A stretch of 64,000 nucleotides of DNA, from contig QXEO01000546.1 of the NCBI GenBank assembly GCA_007115705.1, positions 6,722,124 to 6,786,123 on the forward strand. The letters run 5' to 3'. The stretch is from Dactylis glomerata (Eukaryota > Streptophyta > Magnoliopsida > Poales > Poaceae). The notes under the pieces are model-generated. The model did no database searches, was not told where the DNA came from, and saw nothing but the letters and a program-made list of their open reading frames with translations. Positions 21,948-35,294 of the stretch are shown here, one piece after another. The position numbers and the translations under genes are program-made. Numbering within the stretch: position 1 is the first letter of the stretch; each line of letters opens with the position of its first letter.

Positions 21948-23168
21948 TGGGGCACCGATGTTCAGGCGCGATCCACCCGTATCGGCCTTGGAGACAGGTG
22001 CTGGAAAGAAGAAACCCTAGATGAGTTGAAGAGGAAGAAGATGATGCGGCGGAAGGAGAAGCTAATGACCGGATTAGGGTTTTTACCCTCACCAGACGTG
22101 CTTTATTTATAAGTACGCACTAATGGGCCTTTACAAGGGTATGGTCCAAAATATAGTTACAGGCTCTTATATGCTGCATAGCGCAGACGATAAAAGAAAG
22201 ATCAATGTATCAAACGAGAAGGTATGCGGAAAAACAAAGAGAGAAGAAGTTATCTATCAAGAAGTCCAGCATACCTCGTTTTGGACTCGGGGGCTTAAGT
22301 CATACAAAAAAGAAAAGAAGAACTACTAGTAGGCTGAGAGTATATGGCACAGGTACATCTATAGTTTTGAGCCTATACCCGACAAAACTCGACTATAGCC
22401 TCGGGGGCTACTCCCATCGGGAGCACTGTCGCGCACCCGATAGAAAGAAGTCGATAGAAAGAAGAAGAGCTGAAGCTGGTAAATGAAGAATCAGATGGCG
22501 CACAAATGGTTTAGGTGCAATCGGTTGTATTTTGTCAGAGATGAGCTTCGACTACATTGTCGACGAAATAAAACATCGATTACTCCCATCGGGAGCTATT
22601 TGTGAGAATTGTAAAAGATAACTCGAATATTTGGTACATTGAAACAGTCAAACAAGGCTGCGACATACGATTCTCGAGTTGCGTCATCGCGACAAAACTT
22701 GAATGCCGTGGTTGAAATATATCATGAAGGTAAGACCCCAGGATCCGTCCTATGTGGCCCGCTATACGCACATGGATGCGCTCTACTGGTATGTATCCGT
22801 GTCTACGACGCGAAGAAAAATCCGGGTTGACGCACTGGGTACCCTGAGAACCACTGGGACTCATTTTTTATAAGCCCTAAATGCGGCAAAAGAATGGGTT
22901 TGACCGGTTTCCCGAATTCAAGTCCAAGGGGATTGAATTTAAAGTAGGTGACAAGTATCTATTCCCGTAGTTAACTGACCTCTTGATCCGTCAGAGTTGT
23001 CAGGCTTGTTCATCAAAACCCCTTGCAAAAACATTATGATAAAAAATAAGTCGAAAGACCAAGTCGAAGATTTGAAGAACTGAAGAAGTCAAGTATTGAT
23101 CAAGACAAATATTTGAAGATCTGAGATTCAACCCGAATCTGCAATTTTGGTAGAATCTCGGGGGCTAC
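21948..23168. other. Untranslated 3' region of the Tat element
   Basis: No gene is supported. Repeated motifs of the type CTCGGGGGCTACT (22402 and 23158) and ACTCCCATCGGGAG (near 22413 and 22577) occur; the last copy directly precedes the LTR and acts as the likely polypurine tract. Confidence 0.6.
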
Positions 23169-23502
23169 TGACAAGGGTATAGATAATAGAGCCCGTCAGT
23201 TGAGTACCCCTGAGGCCCGCAAGACTAGGCCCAATTGTAATACTAGTCGAAATACGAGTTCGTGTCATATGTCGATATTGTAATCTGTGTTGGATCCCAC
23301 CTGATCCTCGAGACCTGGCCATCTATATATAGGGGCCAGGAGGGGACGGTGTGGGACAGATTGAAAGCAAGCCAGGTTTTACACCCACGTTTACTTTCAT
23401 AGCCACCTTGTTTGACTGAATTTACGTTCGAGTTCATCCGACACCCTACTCCCCGATCCTAAGTCCTTTATCTAGGACATTTGTCGAGTTAACCCCTCGT
23501 CA
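23169..23502 (+). repeat. 3' LTR of the Tat element (334 bp)
   Basis: It begins TGACAAGGGTATAG directly after AATCTCGGGGGCTAC and ends CCCCTCGTCA. CTATATATAGG at 23323-23333 is a good TATA element. GCGAG at 23503-23507 is the candidate target duplication. Confidence 0.8.
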
Positions 23503-24368
23503 GCGAGTTTGACCTAGATCTCAAAGAGGGGCCTGGGGAATTCAGAAAAAATCAAAAAAATGGAAAACCAATGCATGGAGTCATGGTGAGTGATGCATCA
23601 CCTAGGAAAAATACCAAACATGCCATCCCAAGGGTTCACAGGTGGACTCTTTCACAAAGAGGTGCTTCCAGGTAGGAGTTCTCTTGGTCTTCATTGCCAG
23701 ATGACCATGGTTTGTGTAAGTTCCACAGCAAACTGTGGAACCATGGTCCCATTTTTGGTGGAGATGTGCATCTTTGCATTCCCAACAACTTTTGCAACTA
23801 GTGTTTTTTCAGTTTCCATATAAAAAATGCATTTCCCATTTTTCAGGTGGCCGGAGGGGTCAAAACAGGTGTTTTTTTGTGAAGGGGCCACCAAGGGCAG
23901 TGTGCAAAACATCACCACTCTAATTTTCATGGGTGGGGGACCTACCAGGGGTGCCACATCCAGGAGGTTAGGAATTATCTCAGCCTTCTGCCATATAATG
24001 AATAATTTTTGCCCTAAATCCATTTAAATCCAATTTTGTACTGGGCTACAAGAAATGCACACCAGAAAAATAGGGGAAAATACAGGGAGGTCCCCTGTGG
24101 GTGTGGGACCCTAGAACCAAGACCAAACCATGGTTCCCACCCCACCTGGCAGACATCGATGGCACCGCAAGTTTGACCTAGATCTCGAAGGGGGGCTTGG
24201 GGAATTCAGAAAAAATATAAAAAAATAAAAACAATGCATGAAGTCATGGTGAGTGATGCATCACCTAGGAAAAATAACAAACATGCCATCCCAAGGGTTC
24301 ACAGGTGGACTCCTTCACAGAGAGGTGCTTCTAGGCAGGAGTTCTCTTGGTCTTCCTTGCCAGATGAC
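23503..24368. repeat. Tandem repeat array, ~665-bp unit (left part)
   Basis: Unit 1 is 23503-24166. Unit 2 begins at 24167 with the same GC(G/A)AGTTTGACCTAGAT phase and is interrupted at 24368 by element E. Units share GTCATGGTGAGTGATGCATC, CAAGGGTTCACAGGTGGACT and a palindromic CCATGGTT...AACCATGG segment. No coding potential. The satellite or parent element is not identified. Confidence 0.8.
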
Positions 24369-26091
24369 TGGTGGCGCGGTGATGATGGTGTGAAAGCTTC
24401 TTCTTAAATACACGGCAACGGTGACAACAACTTCTGAAGCCAAGTTGACGTGGGAATATGTAGTAAATGACCGGCCAGTTGGAAAACCCCAAGAGAAGGT
24501 TTTGATGAATATAGCAGCAAGTTTTCCCTCATTTATGAAACCAAGGTTATCAATCCAGTAGGAGGATGAATTACGACTGAAGGTGATGCCCACTAGCTGC
24601 GTGATGCTCTAACAGGGGCGCCATTAACGATAACTTGTTAGCGCGTCTTCAACCAGTAGCAACGTGGAACCTGCACACAACACAACCAAATACTTTGTTC
24701 CCAACTTACGATGAGGTTGTCAATCTCACCGGTTTGCTTGAAACAAAGGGTATGAGCGTATCGAGTGGAAAGTGATAATAGTATGCAAGTAAAGTAAACA
24801 GTGCGAGTAAAGTAAACAGGTGATAGCAATATAAAGGAAATAGGACCGGGGTCCACAGTTCACTAGCGGTGTCTCTCCATAAGGTAAAATAATACATGCT
24901 GGATAAACAAATTATAGTTGGACAATTGATAGAATAAAGACAACGTGCATATGTCGAGAGGATCACTATGAGATTTACTCTGGGCATTACAACAAGATAC
25001 ATAGACCGCCATCCAACTGCATCTATGACTAATAATCCACTTGTGGCGAATCAATCCGAGAACTCCACAAGTATTAAGTTGCGAACGACAGATAATTGCA
25101 TTAAGCAAAGTGTGTAATGTAAATAAAGCATATGCCCTCGAGCATATGAATGTTGTTTTCTCCCTAATGGCAATAGCACATCTACAACCTTAGAGGTTTC
25201 TGTCACTCCCCCAGATTAAATAGAGGCATGAACCCAGTATCGAGCATAAATACCCCCTCTTGGAGTCACTAGCAACTACTTGGCCAAGATAGCTACTAAC
25301 AACGGAGAGCATGCAAGATCATAAACAACATAGAGATAACATAAGATAAAATTCAGTACATCAACTCAATCATAACACCAATATTCATTGGATCCCAACA
25401 AACACAACATGTAGAATTACATAACGGTGATCTCGATCATGTAAGGCAGCTCACGAGATCTAAACATGAAGCACATGGTGGAGAAGACAACCATCTAGCT
25501 ACTGCTATGGACCCATAGTCCAAGGTAGACTACTCACTCATCGCGCCGGAGGTAAGCATGGCGATGAAGAAGACCTCTGGTGGTGATTCCCCTCTCCGGC
25601 AGGGTGCCGGGAAGAGCTTCTGGACCCTCTCGATCTTCAGGTCGACGGCGGCGGAGAATCGCGATGTGTTCTGGAAAAGTGATTGGGTATTCAGGTTTTT
25701 CCCATCGGGGGGTCTTTATAGGCAAAGAGGCGGCGTCAGAAGTGGACCAGGGGGCCCACACCATAGGCCGGCGTGGGCCAGGGGTGGGCCGCGCCCCCTG
25801 GTGGTGTGGCCACCCTCTGGTCCGGCTCCGTCTCCTCTTCGGTGTTCTGGAAGCTCCGTGAAATATCTGGACGTCTGGCTTTGGTTTCGTCCAATTCCGA
25901 GAATATTTCCTGTATAACTTTTCTGAAACACAAAAACAACAGAAAACAGGGAACTGGCACTATGTCATCTCGTTAATAGGTTAGTTCCGGAAAATGTATA
26001 AAAATGCCACGAAGTGTAACAAAACACTAAGCAAATGGTGTAAAAACAAGCATGTAGCATAAAAAATTATGGATACGTTGGAGACGTATCA
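24369..26091 (-). repeat. 3' LTR of element E (1723 bp)
   Basis: In element orientation it runs TGATACGTCTCC...GCCACCA. A TATA-like element lies at about 25712-25722 (GTCTTTATAGGC, read on the opposite strand as GCCTATAAAGAC). It differs from the 5' LTR at a few percent of sites by eye, indicating an old insertion. Confidence 0.92.
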
Positions 26092-28698
26092 GCATCCCCA
26101 AGCTTAACTCCTGCTCGTCCTCGAGTAGGTAAGTGATAACAAAAGAAATAATTTTTGAGGTGACATGCACCTACACAATCTTGATCAACTATGTAAGCGT
26201 TGTGCGCTGGGATCAAAAGAACTTAAAACATGGGCATGAAAGATATAATCTTGATAGAAGAAACTTAGCAACCATGTTATAACATGAAAATGAACACAAA
26301 CAAAAGATCATGACAATGAAATAATGAAAGTCAAACGTGTGTTCAAATCATAAGGAAAAACATACAAATGGTTTTCAGCTTGTCCTTCATGAGAGAGCAA
26401 AACATAAATGCATAGGACACCTTCAAGTTTAAGAGGGCGACTAGATACAAGTAATTTGAGAACAAGTGAAACCAACAAAATGAATCAATCAATGAAAACT
26501 TTGGGACAATGCACATTATACTCAGAATGACAACTATGCTCTTTTAACGGTGCATAAAGATAGAAGGTGGTGACTCAACATAAAAGTAAAAGAAAGGCCC
26601 TTCGCGGAGGGAAGCAGTGATTAAATATGTGCTAGAGCTTTTCATTTGTAAAATAGAGATAAAAAATTGGGTTTTGAAAGGTGGTTGTTTCATGTCAACG
26701 ACTAGCAATGGGGTCTTACTATCTTCCATAATAAACAAGTGAGAGCGGTTCCGAGTTCTTTGAAAATTTGGCACATTGGTGCTCTTTTATAAAGCTTTGG
26801 CACTCCTCCCCACCTTTTTTCCTTTCTCAAACCATGGCTAACCGATTCCATCGGGTCCCACCGACATTCACATACCATGGAGGAGTGCCTTTTTTTCTTT
26901 TCTTTTAAAATTAGATTGCAATGGTCTGACCAGCTCTCATGTAAAATTAATGATGAGTAGATAAAGCTGCCTAGTTGAGGGGTACTTAATTTAATATGGA
27001 AGATAGCAATTCCGACCACTACGTCCCCATGAGCTAAAAACAGTGGCACAAAACGAGAAGTAGTTGAAAGTTTTGAAAGGTAGCACATGAAAATTTACTT
27101 GGAATGTCTTACAAATACCATGCATAGGAATTTATAGTGGACACAATGGCAAACTTGGTTTTTAGGAGTTGGATGCACGAGTAGAGCTCATACTCAGTAC
27201 AAAATGAGGGCTAACAAAAGACTGGGAGCGAACAACTAAGAGAGCAATAATGGCCATAATCATGCAGAGCGACAAAGCGACATTAAAAGAAGCAAAAGAT
27301 GGCATCAAAAGTCAAAAACTAAATGATCATAGAGTCAATGGCGACTTTGTATGAGTCAAACATGTGTGAGCATGTGCATGTCAACCCAAATAAAGCATCA
27401 AAGGAGAAAACCAAAATAATGCTTCCAAATAATTAAAACAACGCATGATTTTTTCAAAGGCTCATTAAACAATCTCAGTCATTTGAGACAAGTCATGCTA
27501 CAGCAAAACCACTAAGCATACTATCAAAAAGACATCAAACATGACATGTAAAAGCCTAGGCCGCAGTCTACACAAGCACCTTCTTGTACCACTTTTTTGC
27601 ATAAAGCTTTTTCTCTTTTCCAACACCATTCAAACTTTTTATAACCAAATCTTTTGATGAAAACCAACATGGACCAGAGGTCAAAATACACCTTGATAAA
27701 AATATATAACAAGATCTGAACAAAAATCAAGGCGAAAATCGAAAGCTAAACGCGGTTCTAGAAAAAGAGAACACTCGTTGAAATTATAAGAATGAAAAAC
27801 GGAGTGTTCTTGGCAAATGAAAAGCAAGGCAACTTCTCTAAAAGGAATTTGTTGGGGTCCAACCATTTATTGCAGCAAACAAAACTAAACAAAACTGAAA
27901 ACAAAAAAAAACTGATGCTCCAAGAAAAACGCATAATGCATGAAGCAATAAAAATATAGTGTGTTGAAAGGTGACCTGATTTTTGCCGATGAAGAAGGGG
28001 TGCCTCGGGGGCATCCCCAAGCTTTGACGCTTGTAATTCTTGGATATTTCTTGCGGTGACATGGGCATCCCTAAGCTTGAGCTTTTGTCCATTCTTCAAC
28101 TCATCTCATCATTCTCCAATCCCTACACTTGAAAACTTCCTTCATACAAAACTAAACACAAACCTATTAGCAACATTAGTGTAAGCATAATAATGAATCA
28201 ACCCTTTTTGCTTCAGGTTTCAACTCAAAACCACCACATATAAAGCATATACTACTGTAGCAACTTTCCCAAAAGTTCCGTGATCAAAAGAACTCAAAAA
28301 GAAAGCGATCAAGCGGCAAACACAAATATTGGCAGAAATCTGTCAAAAGAGAACAGCTGAAAAAGGTCGAATTTTTAGAGGGTTTTCTGTTGCTCAAATC
28401 AAAAAGTGTTCAACTAATGAAAGTTTGGATATAACCTGGGGCATATGCACAAGAAATCGCAGTTCCAAAAGATATACAGAGAATTTTCACGAATTTTTAC
28501 GGTGCAGCATCGAAAACTGTTTCAGGACAGCAACATCCCCAAATCTTACCTCACTCAAATTAGAGGCTTCTCTTGGCACAAAAACGAAATAAAAAGGATA
28601 AGGAGAGGTTATTACAGTAATAATAACTTCCAAGACTCAAATCAAAGAAAAATAACTGAATGTAAAAATATTGGGTTATCTCCCAAGAGTGCTTTTCT
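26092..28698 (-). other. Untranslated internal region of element E
   Basis: About 2.6 kb homologous to 452-3367 of element A in opposite orientation; GCATCCCCAAGCTTAACTCC beside the LTR is the complement of the polypurine tract. No supportable gene. Confidence 0.75.
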
Positions 28699-29325
28699 TT
28701 AACGCCTTTGAGCTAGGCGCAGAAAGTGCGAATCAATAATATCGAAAGAAGCATTAAGATCCACTATTGGAGTCTTTTCAACAATGAATTTAATTGTGTC
28801 CAAATGAGGTTTTGAAGACCCTTTATGATCACTCTTTGGTACACTACTTTCATCAAAAAAGTTTTTAGGACAAATCCAACTAAAATTCTTTTCCAAAGCA
28901 TCATGAATTCCTACAAGTTTACAAGGTATTGGCACTCTAAAATCTTCATTGGGTGTACCAACAACTTGAACAGGCGAGCCAAGCTTATTAAATTTCTTAA
29001 AAACTTCCCTAGCCTCAATAGCAACATCTCTAAATTCTATGCGCAAAGTTTCCAAGATAAAAGATTTCTTTTCAGGATCCTCAATATCATGAAGCTTAAG
29101 AAATATGTATTGCATAAAAGGATTAAGGCTAGCAAACCTAGCTTCTAACATGTGAATCAAATAAGCAGAAGCAACTTCATAACTAGGAGCAAGCTCAGCC
29201 AAAGACTTTTTCTCAACATCTTTATGCATACTAATATGATTAAAGAACTCCTCGATGTTACTTTTTCCAATAATAGAACCACTACCTACTGAGAGGTCCT
29301 CCAAAATGTACTTAGGAAACAACAT
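28699..29325 (-). CDS. 208-residue protein of element E, unknown function
   Basis: The only substantial ORF of the element, with ATG at 29325 (MLFPKYILED) and stop at 28699, placed close to the primer site where gag normally begins. It is charged and helix-rich (ISMHKDVEKKSLAELAP, FRDVAIEAREVFKKF), has no zinc knuckle, and shows no similarity I can see to the gag of element D at 63170. It may be a structural protein unique to this non-autonomous family or a captured gene fragment. I assign no function. Confidence 0.55.
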   Translation of the reverse strand: MLFPKYILEDLSVGSGSIIGKSNIEEFFNHISMHKDVEKKSLAELAPSYEVASAYLIHMLEARFASLNPFMQYIFLKLHDIEDPEKKSFILETLRIEFRDVAIEAREVFKKFNKLGSPVQVVGTPNEDFRVPIPCKLVGIHDALEKNFSWICPKNFFDESSVPKSDHKGSSKPHLDTIKFIVEKTPIVDLNASFDIIDSHFLRLAQRR

Positions 29326-29507
29326 AATGAACTAAAGTAAAGAAATAACAACTATAAAGGATACTAATTTTTTTTTGGGTTTTTGATAAAACGATGCAAA
29401 TAAAAATAAAGTAAAAGCAAAACTTAAAACAAAGTAAAGGATGTGCGTGCGAAACTCCCCTTGCAGAAGTCTTCTTTCCTCCCCGGCAACGGCGCCAGAA
29501 AACTTGT
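29326..29507 (-). other. Element E leader with primer binding site
   Basis: The complement of 29481-29497 reads TGGCGCCGTTGCCGGGG, the Asp-tRNA-type primer site of Athila elements, ten bases from the LTR end. The rest is leader sequence upstream of the 208-residue ORF. Confidence 0.85.
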
Positions 29508-31065
29508 TGGTGGCGCAGTGATGATGGTGTGAAAGCTTCTTCTTAAATACACGGCAATCGCGACAGAAACTACTGGAGCCAAGTTGACATGGGAATATGT
29601 AGTAAATGACCGGCCAGTTGGAAAACCCCAAGAGAAGGTTTTGATGAATATAGCAGCAAGTTTTCCCTCAGTTATGAAACCAAGGTTATCAATCCAGTAG
29701 GAGGATGAATTACGACTGAAGGTGATGCCCACTAGCTGCGTGATGCTCTAACAAGGGCACCGTTAACAATAACTTGTTAGTGCGTCTTCAACCAGTAGCA
29801 ACGTGGAACCTGCACACAACACAACCAAATACTTTGTTCCCAACTTACGATGAGGTTGTCAATCTCACCGGTTTGCTTGAAACAAAGGGTATGAGCGTAT
29901 CGAGTGGAAAGTGATAATAGTATGCAAGTAAAGTAAACAGTGCGAGTAAAGTAAACAGGTGATAGCAATATAAAGGAAATAGGACCAGGGTCCACAGTTC
30001 ACTAGCGGTGTCTCTCCATAAGGTAAAATAATACATGCTGGGTAAACAAATTATAGTTGGGCAATTGATAGAATAAAGACAACATGCATATGTCGAGAGG
30101 ATCACTATGAGATTTACTCTGGGCATTACAATAAGATACATATACCGCCATCCAACTGCATCTATGACTAATAATCCACTTGTGTTGAATCAATCTGAGA
30201 ACTCCACAAGTATTAAGTTGCGAACAACAGATAATTGCATTAAGCAAAGTGTGTAATGTAAACAAAGCATATGCCCTCGAGCATATGAATGTTGTTTTCT
30301 CCCTAATGGCAACAGCACATCTACAACCTTAGAGGTTTCTGTCACTCCCCCAGATTAAATAGAGGCATGAACCCACTATCAAGCATAAATACCCCCTCTT
30401 GGAGTCACTAGCAACTACTTGGCCAAGATAGCTACTAACAACGGAGAGCATGCAAGATCATAAACTACATAGAGATAACATAAGATAAAATTCAGTACAT
30501 CAACTCAATCATAACACCAATATTCATCGGATCCCAACAAACACAACATGTAGAATTACATAATGGTGATCTCGATCATGTAAGGCAACTCACGAGATCT
30601 AAACATGAAGCACATGGTGGAGAAGACAACCATCTAGCTACTGCTATGGACCCATAGTCCAAGGTAGACTACTCACTCATCGCGCCCGAGGCAAGCATGG
30701 CGATGAAGAAGACCTCCGGTGGCGATTCCCCTCTCCGGCAGGGTGTCGGGAAGAGCTTCTGGACCCTCCCGATCTTCGGGTCGACGGCGGCAGCGGATCG
30801 CAATGTGTTCTGGAAAAGTGATCGGGTATTTAGGTTTTTCCCGTCAGGGGGTCTTTATAGGCGAAGCGGCGGCGTCAGAAGTGGACCAGGGGGCCCTCAC
30901 CACAGGCCGGCGTGGGCCAGGGGTGGGCTGCGCCCCCTGGTGGTGTGGACACCCTCTGGTCCGTCTCCGTCTCCTCTTCGATGTTCTGGAAGCTCCGTGA
31001 AATATCTGGACGTCTAGCTTTGGTTTCGTCCAATTCCAAGAATATTTCCTGTGTAACTTTTCTAA
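29508..31065 (-). repeat. 5' LTR of element E, inner part
   Basis: It is collinear with the left LTR up to TAA at 31063-31065, where CACTA-2 begins. The remaining 165 bp continue at 43524-43688. Confidence 0.93.
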
Positions 31066-31265
31066 CACTGGTGGAAAAAGGGCCTATGGTCCCGGTTCAT
31101 TTGGGCCATTGGTCCCGGTTGCCGAACCGGGATCCATTACTCGGGACCAATGCCGGTCCCGGTTCCAGCACGAACCGGGACCGATAGGTCTCCACGTGGA
31201 CGCGCTGCGGGGCGAGGGGGCCTGAGTCATTGGTCCCGGTTCGTAGGACGAGCCGGGATCGTTGA
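31066..31265. repeat. Left terminus and subterminal repeats of CACTA-2
   Basis: Facing copies of GGTCCCGGTT and AACCGGGACC occur at intervals of 15-30 bp (for example 31088, 31112, 31158, 31175, 31233). These are the likely binding sites of the element's subterminal-binding protein. Confidence 0.88.
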
Positions 31266-31489
31266 TCCAGGGTTTTTTTCCCATTTAGGGTTCAGGGTTT
31301 TATTTGGTGTGTTTTGTATTCAATTTAATGGTATTATATATATACATCAATAATGAAGGAACCACACTATATATATATATTACACATCATGGTCACGAAT
31401 ATATTATTCACCGTCTCATCCGTCGTGCTTGGTCGCTATTACAATCGGTAACTCACACAAATTTGATTTTACATCTTCTTTTTTACACT

Positions 31490-34400
31490 TCACCCTTCTA
31501 AATAAACCGGGTAATAGTATTCTCCTTTCGGATCTATGACTTGTTCTAATAAGAAACCGGCAATTTCCTCTTGAATTGCTTGCACGCGTTCCCGTGGTAG
31601 AAGACCGTCCCGCATCCGTTCGATCTAATTTAAAGAAGGGGATCAATATATATGAATGAAACTAAACACAGTTGATGGTAATAAAATAATGTTGAGATTA
31701 TTGTTTATCGTACTTCAAGTTTTTTGATGTTTCGGTCTGCACCCTTCTCTTTGGTCGTCTGGCGAATGAACTCGCAGACATAGTATCCACATAAGTTATT
31801 CCCAGCTTCTTGCCTCAAGCACTTTACGAGAACGGAGTTCAATCAAAATAAGAATCAAGCATGATAATTGTATTGAAACTAGAATCAAAGAGATACGTGG
31901 ATCTAGCAAGTAGTACTTACATTCAATGGTTTAAATGTAAGCTCTGGCTTCCAAACACCCCTAGTGTTGGCGGTGAACCGTTTCCAAGCCTTCTGGAGGC
32001 ATTCCTGCATGTTCACCCAATTTCCTAAAGGTGTGCGTTTTGAGTCCATGACTTTGACTACTCCTTCGTCAACACTAATGATTAACAGAATAAAGTGGAA
32101 GTTGCACAGACATAATGAGTCAAATAGCTTAACATCGAGTAAAGTGAAAACAAAATGTGTACAAGACAGTAACACTCACTCGAAGTTGTAAGGAAATAGT
32201 ATTTCCCTTCTGTTGCTGAAATACTTCAACGATTGTACCAAGTTATCCTCTATCTCTTTGGGTTTTTTTTTGAGAGTATCTTCATGAACGAAATTGCAGT
32301 CAACGAACCCAAGGTCAAAGATTCCTCCTCGGTCGCATTCGAGAATCTTCATTCTGCATATATAATTAGTATAATGATGAGTAAGATTATACAAGCAACG
32401 AATGAGCTGAGCTAGAAAGACTTAATAATACTTACAGGCAATAGGCACTGACAATAGTTTTGTCGAGGGCGTCTTGTTGGTAAAACTGAAATAATTCTAG
32501 AAATTCCATCAGTAAGAAGCCATCTCCATGACCGTAATGGTGGTGTTTATATCCAGCATAGATCCAGTTTGTGGATTCAGCACAGGCTTGTATGTACCAG
32601 TTATGCAATCTCCGCATTTTTGTTGGTAGATCTTTGACTAACTCGGGTTTGACGAGAGGATCCCCGTACCGGTATTTGTACGCTATTTGCTGGTACCCCT
32701 CGAACTCATCTAGACGGCTCATGTACTCAGCAATAGACAGTCCATATAACTTGGCCTTTTCTCCGTAGAGTTGAATAAACTCCGGATCAATGTTCGGATC
32801 ATGCCGCTCCTGGGCTCTCCACTCATTGGTATCGTACACTTTGAGCGGTTCGATCGATTGATTTTTCTGTTGTCCGAGCTGGGCAACTTCTTTCCCGACT
32901 CTCCGCTCTTTTGCCTCAGCTGACTTGGTAATAGAGCGATTATAGTCAGGTGTGAGCGCTATGGGTTGGTGAAGCTGAATCTTAAGCGCGGCTGCTTTGG
33001 CTTTATCTTCTGCGGTGACCGGGAAGATCAATGGCTCCGTCGGCTTTGGATTTTTCTTGTTAGCCATGTCAGTCTTCCACTGTTGATAATGGGCATCTGC
33101 GGCCGTAGCAATTTCCTCATCTGTCTTCTCGTAAGGAAGCTTCTTCATATTCTGATGAGGTACTCTTGGGAGGGGCGATAGCTTACGTTTCGGTGATCGG
33201 AACGTGCTCTTGCTGCTGCTGGTGGTGCTGCCCCTCTTAGTATACTTCCGCTTTAGTCGTTGAGGCTCAGGGGACGGAGACGGCTGACGCGGCGGCGGAG
33301 ACGGCTGAGACGGCGGTGGAGACAGCTGCGGTGAGTGGTGAGGCGGTGAAGGCGACGGTTGCGCTGGAGAATGGTGAGGTGGCGGCGAAGGTGGACTGCT
33401 GCTATGAGGATTGGGTGGCCTTGGCGGGACATAATTTGGAAGCACGATGTGCTCCTTTGGCCATACAATAGTCCCCCCTTTGGCTTCTCCTAGTTCAGTC
33501 AGGTCCCTATCTTCCCCTGCAGGGTGGTCCAGCTTCAGCTCCTCAAAATCTTGCTTGACATCATCCACCGTGACGACAGCGTACCCTTTTGGAATCGGTC
33601 TACAATGCCAAGTTCCGTTAGGCGCAGTTGGTACGGCCATGCCGACCGCCGCTGTCACCCTTAAGTTCATAACTTGCACCTTTAGCTCACAAGCTGTGCT
33701 CTCCGTGATATCATCCACTGGGTAGCGTTTAGGAGGAGCCATCGTCAGTGCATCATCATCACCATCGTGGAGCTGGGTGGAAGCGACGCTGCTTTTCTTA
33801 TTTGATAGGGCGTCGATACCATCGAATGCAGCTTCTACCATGTGCCGCTGAGATTGGCTGCTGATACCTTGCTGGCTAAGTCTGTCGAGTTGATCCTGCT
33901 GCCGCTTTAATGCTTCTTCTACATTACGCAGCCGGTCTGCAGCTGCCGCTTTCTCAGCTGCCTCCCTTTCCTTTCTCCTCTGATGACTTTTATCGGGATA
34001 TCTCTTCATTTCCGCGGGGAAGGCAACCTTCCACGGCTTGGAGCCCGGTGTGCCTCGTGCTCGTCCGGTGTGTTCATCATTTTTGAGGGCTCGTGTGAGC
34101 TCGTCGTTCTCTCTATCGGGAACGAACCGTCCCGCTTCCACATCTTGTACTGCACTTCTAATATCTTCGATGGGCACTAGGGGATGATCTTTGTGTTTCT
34201 GGGTATATATTGCCCTCCCTTCTTCGTCCAACGTGCCCCCATGGCCGTAAAACCAGTTTCTCGCCCGTGGTGTCCATGTTGTGGGCTCTGGTCTGATCCC
34301 GACAGCAATATACTTGACCTCAAGTGCATCCCACTTAGGCATGCAACCGGCGTAGCCAGCAGACCCCATATTATGGTGGTACACTTTCTTAGCAGCGTTC

Positions 34401-35294
34401 TCTTGATTTATTCTCGACCTTTCCAAAGCTTTCTCCGATGTCTTGTACTTCACAAAATCAGCCCACTGGTGTCTTAACTTAGCATAGCCGGCTTGATTAA
34501 AATCCGGAGTCTTGTCTAACTTGACAAACTTAAGGTACAGTTTCTTCTTCCAGTTCTTGAATGCCTCGGCCATCTTGATCAGAGCAAACTTCTTTACTCT
34601 TTTAAGTAGCTCCTTATTTGCTTCCTTCTCCTCATCTGGATTCACATCTAGCCTCGGCAGGAGGAAATTAAGCATAAGCCTGTCAAAAAGCTTATCTTTG
34701 GCGACGTCGCCGACAAACAGGACTCCACCGCTGCTTGGCCAATTCCATTCTTGAACGATGATCGGGATGTGGTCCCTCACAAGAACTCCACATTGCTTGA
34801 CAAATTTTTTTGCGACATCTTCAGGAGCTAGCGGTTGGCCGTCTACACCGACCACTTCGATCCTATAACTCACTTTGTTGTCCAACTTTTTGGTTGGGCC
34901 TCGTTTTGTTCTGACGGAACAAGTGCTCGATCCGGAGGGCTAAAATAAGAAAGAGTGTTAATATATGCATGTATATATATAGACAGTCGGGCATTACAAA
35001 AAAACATATATACACCTCGCCGGAGTTTCCGAGATTTAAGGTTCGGCCGGAGCCGTCGTCTTCTCCCTCGTCGGCTTCTCCCTCGTCGCCTTCTCCCTTG
35101 TCAGCTTCTCCCTCACCGGCTTCTCCCCCGTCCCAGGCTTCTACCTCACTGGAGTCGTCTCCTCGGTTGAGAGATTCATCTCCCTCACCGGAATCGTTCA
35201 GAAATGTCCTGGTGACATCAATATCTACATTTTCTCGGATCATTCCTTGGAGGAAGTATTCATCATCTTGACTTTTTTTATGTGCTGGATCCAT
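31490..35294 (-). CDS. CACTA-2 companion protein: Transposase_24-like with C-terminal ULP1 (C48) protease domain
   Basis: Six exons are inferred, reading leftward: 35294-35016 (ATG, MDPAHKKSQDD), 34939-32436, 32353-32180, 32101-31921, 31821-31714 and 31624-31490, totalling 1126 codons in one continuous phase. The N-terminus is acidic with G/E/D repeats. Exon 2 carries a Transposase_24-like region (WADFVKYKTSEKALERSR, KWDALEVKYIAVG), a coiled coil, and a proline/serine-rich linker. The last exons encode a C48 fold: His in FHFILLIISV, Asp in VMDSKR, and the nucleophile Cys in NNLCGYYVCEFI. The exon 4 acceptor reads GCAA where AG is expected, so the His/Asp exon may be spliced poorly. The family accompanies TNP2 in grass CACTAs; its exact role is not established. 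Confidence 0.8.

Larger units (their letters stand above)
17625..23502 (+). mobile_element. Tat-lineage Ty3/Gypsy element, 5'-truncated, with 3' LTR
   Basis: The order is broken pol (RT, two RNase H-like regions, integrase), an antisense ORF, a long untranslated region with GGGGGCTAC-type purine tracts, and a 334-bp LTR. The tandem RNase H arrangement and an antisense ORF between integrase and 3' LTR are typical of the Tat lineage. The 3' end is followed by GCGAG, which matches the tandem-repeat sequence at that phase. gag, protease and the 5' LTR are missing; the left junction with unrelated DNA is near 17625. Confidence 0.85.
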
